Of a stretch of DNA of 9,550 nucleotides, positions 6,871 to 9,550 are shown piece by piece (within the stretch, counting starts at the first letter, position 1; each line of letters starts with the position of its first letter). The position numbers were made by a program, and so were the translations under genes. The notes beneath the pieces were generated by a model that made no database searches, was not told the origin of the DNA, and saw nothing but the letters and a program-made list of their open reading frames with translations. Origin of the DNA: Candidatus Altimarinota bacterium (lineage in GTDB: Bacteria; Patescibacteriota; Gracilibacteria; BD1-5; UBA2023). The stretch spans positions 1 to 9,550 of the forward strand of contig SSGK01000011.1 in the NCBI GenBank assembly GCA_008015855.1, given 5' to 3'.

Positions 6871-9550
6871 ATGGCAAAGAAATGAGCTACCGCTGCTGGT
6901 ACTGCGCCAGATCCAAAAGATCTTGGTGCTATTTATCAGATTCAGGGGCGTTATTATTTTAATGACGATCGAACGATTCTGGAACTTCCAGAACTCATCG
7001 AGGTACAACTCGATAGTTACCGTGATTTTTTGAATCGTCGTCTCGGTCAGGCATTTGAGGAATCTTTTCCAGTAGAAGATTTTTCAGGTGAAAAAATTTC
7101 TGTGTTTTATAAGGGGTATTCTTTGGAAGAACCAAAATACAGTGTATTTGATTGTAAGAGAAAGAACTTGAACTATGAAGCACCTCTCAAGGTTCGTCTT
7201 GAGATGTTGAACAAGGTCTCAGGTGAAATCAAGGAACAAGACGTGTACATGGGAGGTATTCCTCTTATGACAGAAATGGGTACATTTATCGTAAATGGTA
7301 TCGAACGTGTGATTGTTAATCAGATTATCCGTTCGACTGGTATGTTTTTTACACCAGATCCAAAGGCTCTTGGTATGTACGCAATGAAGATTATTCCACA
7401 CAAGGGAAGTTGGTTTGAATTTGAGATTGAAAAGCGAGGCGTGGTAAATGTAAAAATCGATAAAAAACGCAAAATTCCTGTAACGGTTCTCCTCCGTGCA
7501 TTCGGATATGAGACAGATGCAGATATTCTTGATATGTTTAAGGGTGAGGATGAAGTGATTTCAAAATATATCGCTCCTACCCTTGATAAGGATAAGACAA
7601 AGACTCGTCTAGAAGCGCTCTATGCTATCTATAAGCTTATTCGTCCTGGAGATCTCGGAACGGATGAACGAGTAGAACAACTCTTTACGACAACATTCTA
7701 CGATGTGAAGAAATTCGAACTCGGAGAAGTAGCTCGTATCAAGATTAACCGCAAGCTTTCAGAATCATTTAAGGATCATAAGAAGGCGGTTGAGACAGAA
7801 GGTTCTGAAAAGTTCCTCTTAGCACAAGATATTCTCTTCGGTCTTAAGTACCTCTTTAACCTTTGTGAAGGAAAGGAAGGATACTACTGGGATGATATTG
7901 ATCACCTTGAAAATCGTCGTGTTCGCTCTGTAGGTGAACTCGTATATGACAAGGTAAAAGTAGGTATCGCACGTATGGAAAAGATCGCGAAGGATCGTAT
8001 GACGATCGTTACTGATCTTGATGAAGCAACTCCTGGTACATTCATCAACTCACGTCCGATGATTGCAGTAATGCGTGAATTCTTTGGTACGAACCAACTT
8101 TCACAATTTATGGATCAATCAAATCCACTTTCAGAACTCGCACATAAGCGTCGTGTAACTGCGCTCTGAGTAGGAGGTTTGACACGTGAACGTGCTTCGT
8201 TTGAAGTTCGTGATGTGCACCCGACTCAATATGGACGTATCTGTCCGATTGCTACTCCAGAAGGTCCAAACATTGGTCTTGTACTTCACTTCTCTTCATA
8301 TGCTCGTGTAGATAAGTATGGTTTCATTACTACTCCGTTTCGCATCGTTGAACACTATGTTCCAAATGATGGAAAGTCAGCAGTAAACCGTATCGCTCTT
8401 ACTGATATCGTTGGTGATGATGGAAAGGTAATTGTTCCAGAAAAGGAATACATTACTGAAAAGCACGCCGCAGAAATCCAAAAGAAGATTAAGGCAGACA
8501 AGATCGAAGTTCGTGGATTCCTTACAGAACGTACTGAGTACTATGATGCATACCAAGAAAGAAATCTTGTTATTGCGGAAGCAAACTCAAAGCGTGATGA
8601 ATATGAAAACTTTGTTGAAACACGTCTTTCTGCTCGTCGTCATGCAGAAGCAACTGTAGCATATGTTCGTGAAGTATCACACATCGATATTTCTCCGAAG
8701 CAGATCATGAGTGAGACAACAACGCTCATTCCATTTATCGAACATGATGATGCGACTCGTGCGGAAATGGGAACGAACATGATGCGTCAAGCAGTTCCTC
8801 TCGTTCGTGCAGAAGCTCCTCTCGTTGGTACTGGTATGGAACGTGTTATCGGTGAAGGTTCAGGATATGTTATCAAGGCAGAAGATGATGGTGAAGTAAT
8901 CGGTGTAGATGCGAAGCATATTTCTGTTCTCTATAACAACGGAAAGAAGGCAACATATCCACTCCGTACTTTCGAACGTTCAAACCATGATATGCTCATC
9001 AACCAATGGCCACGTGTTACAACGGGTGATAAGTTTATTGCTGGTTCTATCCTTGCAGATGGTCAATCTATCGACAACGGTGAACTCGCAGTAGGACGAA
9101 ATCTCCTTGTTGCGTATATGCCTTGGGAAGGATACAACTATGAAGATGCGATTATTATCTCATCTCGACTTATGCAAGAAGATTACTATACATCGATTCA
9201 TATCAATGAATATGTTATGGATGTTCGTGAGACGAAGCTTGGGCCTGAACAAACAACGAACGATATTCCAAATGTAAGTCAGACAAAACTCAAGGATCTT
9301 GATATGGATGGTATTATTCGTGTTGGTGCATTCGTACAAAACGGTGACATCCTCGTTGGTAAGGTAACTCCAAAGGGTGAAATCGAACTCTCTCCAGAAG
9401 AACGTGTTCTTCGTGCTATCTTCGGTGATAAATCAAAGGATGTTAAGGATTCTTCCCTTATTCTTCCAGCTGGTTCTGGTGGTAAGGTAATCGGAGTACA
9501 TATTCTTCGTCGTGAAGATGGAGATAATCTCCCTACTGGTGTATTTAAGC
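6871..9550 (+). CDS. rpoB: DNA-directed RNA polymerase subunit beta, first 893 codons (3' end outside window)
   Basis: This is the beta subunit, which with beta' forms the polymerase active centre and binds rifampicin. The start is ATG 6871 (MAKKGATAAG), chosen because the conserved N-terminus follows (IYQIQGRYYF, LIEVQLDSYRDFL). Landmarks in order: GTFIVNGIERVIVNQIIRS in the lobe; the rifampicin region FFGTNQLSQFMDQ...HKRRVTAL (404-432); GGLTRERASFEVRDVHPT; CPIATPEGPNIGL; IPFIEHDDATR; YEDAIII with Glu758-Asp759 near the active site; GDILVGKVTPKGE (Lys831 in KVTPKG); RAIFGDKSKDVKDSSL. It is about 100 residues shorter than E. coli beta up to the rifampicin region, consistent with lacking the lineage-specific insertion there. 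Only two UGA-glycine codons occur, codon 5 (6883-6885) and codon 433 (8167-8169). The second stands for the invariant Gly of ALGxGG and proves the code. It is transcribed divergently from the minus-strand block. rpoC would be expected downstream but is not visible. Confidence 0.98.

Noticed and set aside
6812..7033. Small plus-strand frame overlapping the start of rpoB
   Set aside because: It runs in a shifted frame through the conserved rpoB N-terminus and its product has no recognisable features.
8167..8169. Nonsense mutation or sequencing error truncating rpoB
   Set aside because: The frame continues with full conservation after the UGA, and five other genes show the same UGA-for-Gly pattern.
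1..9550. CRISPR array, tRNA, rRNA, insertion sequence or att site
   Set aside because: No regularly spaced repeats, cloverleaf-like sequence, rRNA motifs, transposase frame or flanking direct repeats were seen on either strand.

Overview
The window comes from a bacterium that reads UGA as glycine (genetic code 25), as known for Gracilibacteria (BD1-5) and Absconditabacteria (SR1). The clearest proof is rpoB: in its most conserved stretch the reading frame is ...KRRVTAL-UGA-VGGLTRERA..., where other bacteria have ALGxGGLTRERA. All six of the lineage-typical genes need UGA to be sense; in five the affected glycines can be checked against family motifs or dense glycine runs. No gene here ends in TGA; the stops seen are TAA or TAG. 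Four hand-counted 60-base lines in two genes average about 41% GC, which fits Gracilibacteria a little better than the AT-richer SR1 genomes, but this is not decisive. Standard-code gene calling would break the window into fragments.

Layout. Six genes on the minus strand run leftward from position 6614 and diverge from rpoB on the plus strand. From right to left they are: a 524-residue protein with an HExxH...E metallopeptidase motif (5040-6614); a membrane-anchored, LysM-like plus lytic-transglycosylase-like protein (3594-4955); a LOG-family nucleoside-monophosphate phosphoribohydrolase (2976-3527); a PEP-CTERM protein that looks foreign (2289-2903); a CsoR-type copper-sensing repressor (1911-2183); and the N-terminal 579 residues of a large beta-rich surface protein that runs off the left edge (<1-1737). 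rpoB starts at 6871 and runs off the right edge with 893 codons visible.

Regulation. Three hairpin-plus-T-run terminators separate the minus-strand genes after the transglycosylase, PEP-CTERM and csoR genes, so most are probably monocistronic. Consensus-like promoters precede most genes. Native genes have short leaders without a Shine-Dalgarno sequence, and csoR and rpoB may be almost or fully leaderless. The PEP-CTERM gene instead has a canonical GGAGG. csoR has a perfect dyad touching an extended -10 box, a likely autoregulatory operator.

Together the genes suggest a reduced-genome epibiont or predator with cell-envelope functions (surface protein, wall hydrolase, possible protease) next to core transcription. 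The most unusual element is the PEP-CTERM cassette, which has no UGA codons, higher GC, its own promoter, SD and terminator, and no exosortase in view. All stretches without a gene are shorter than 300 bases.
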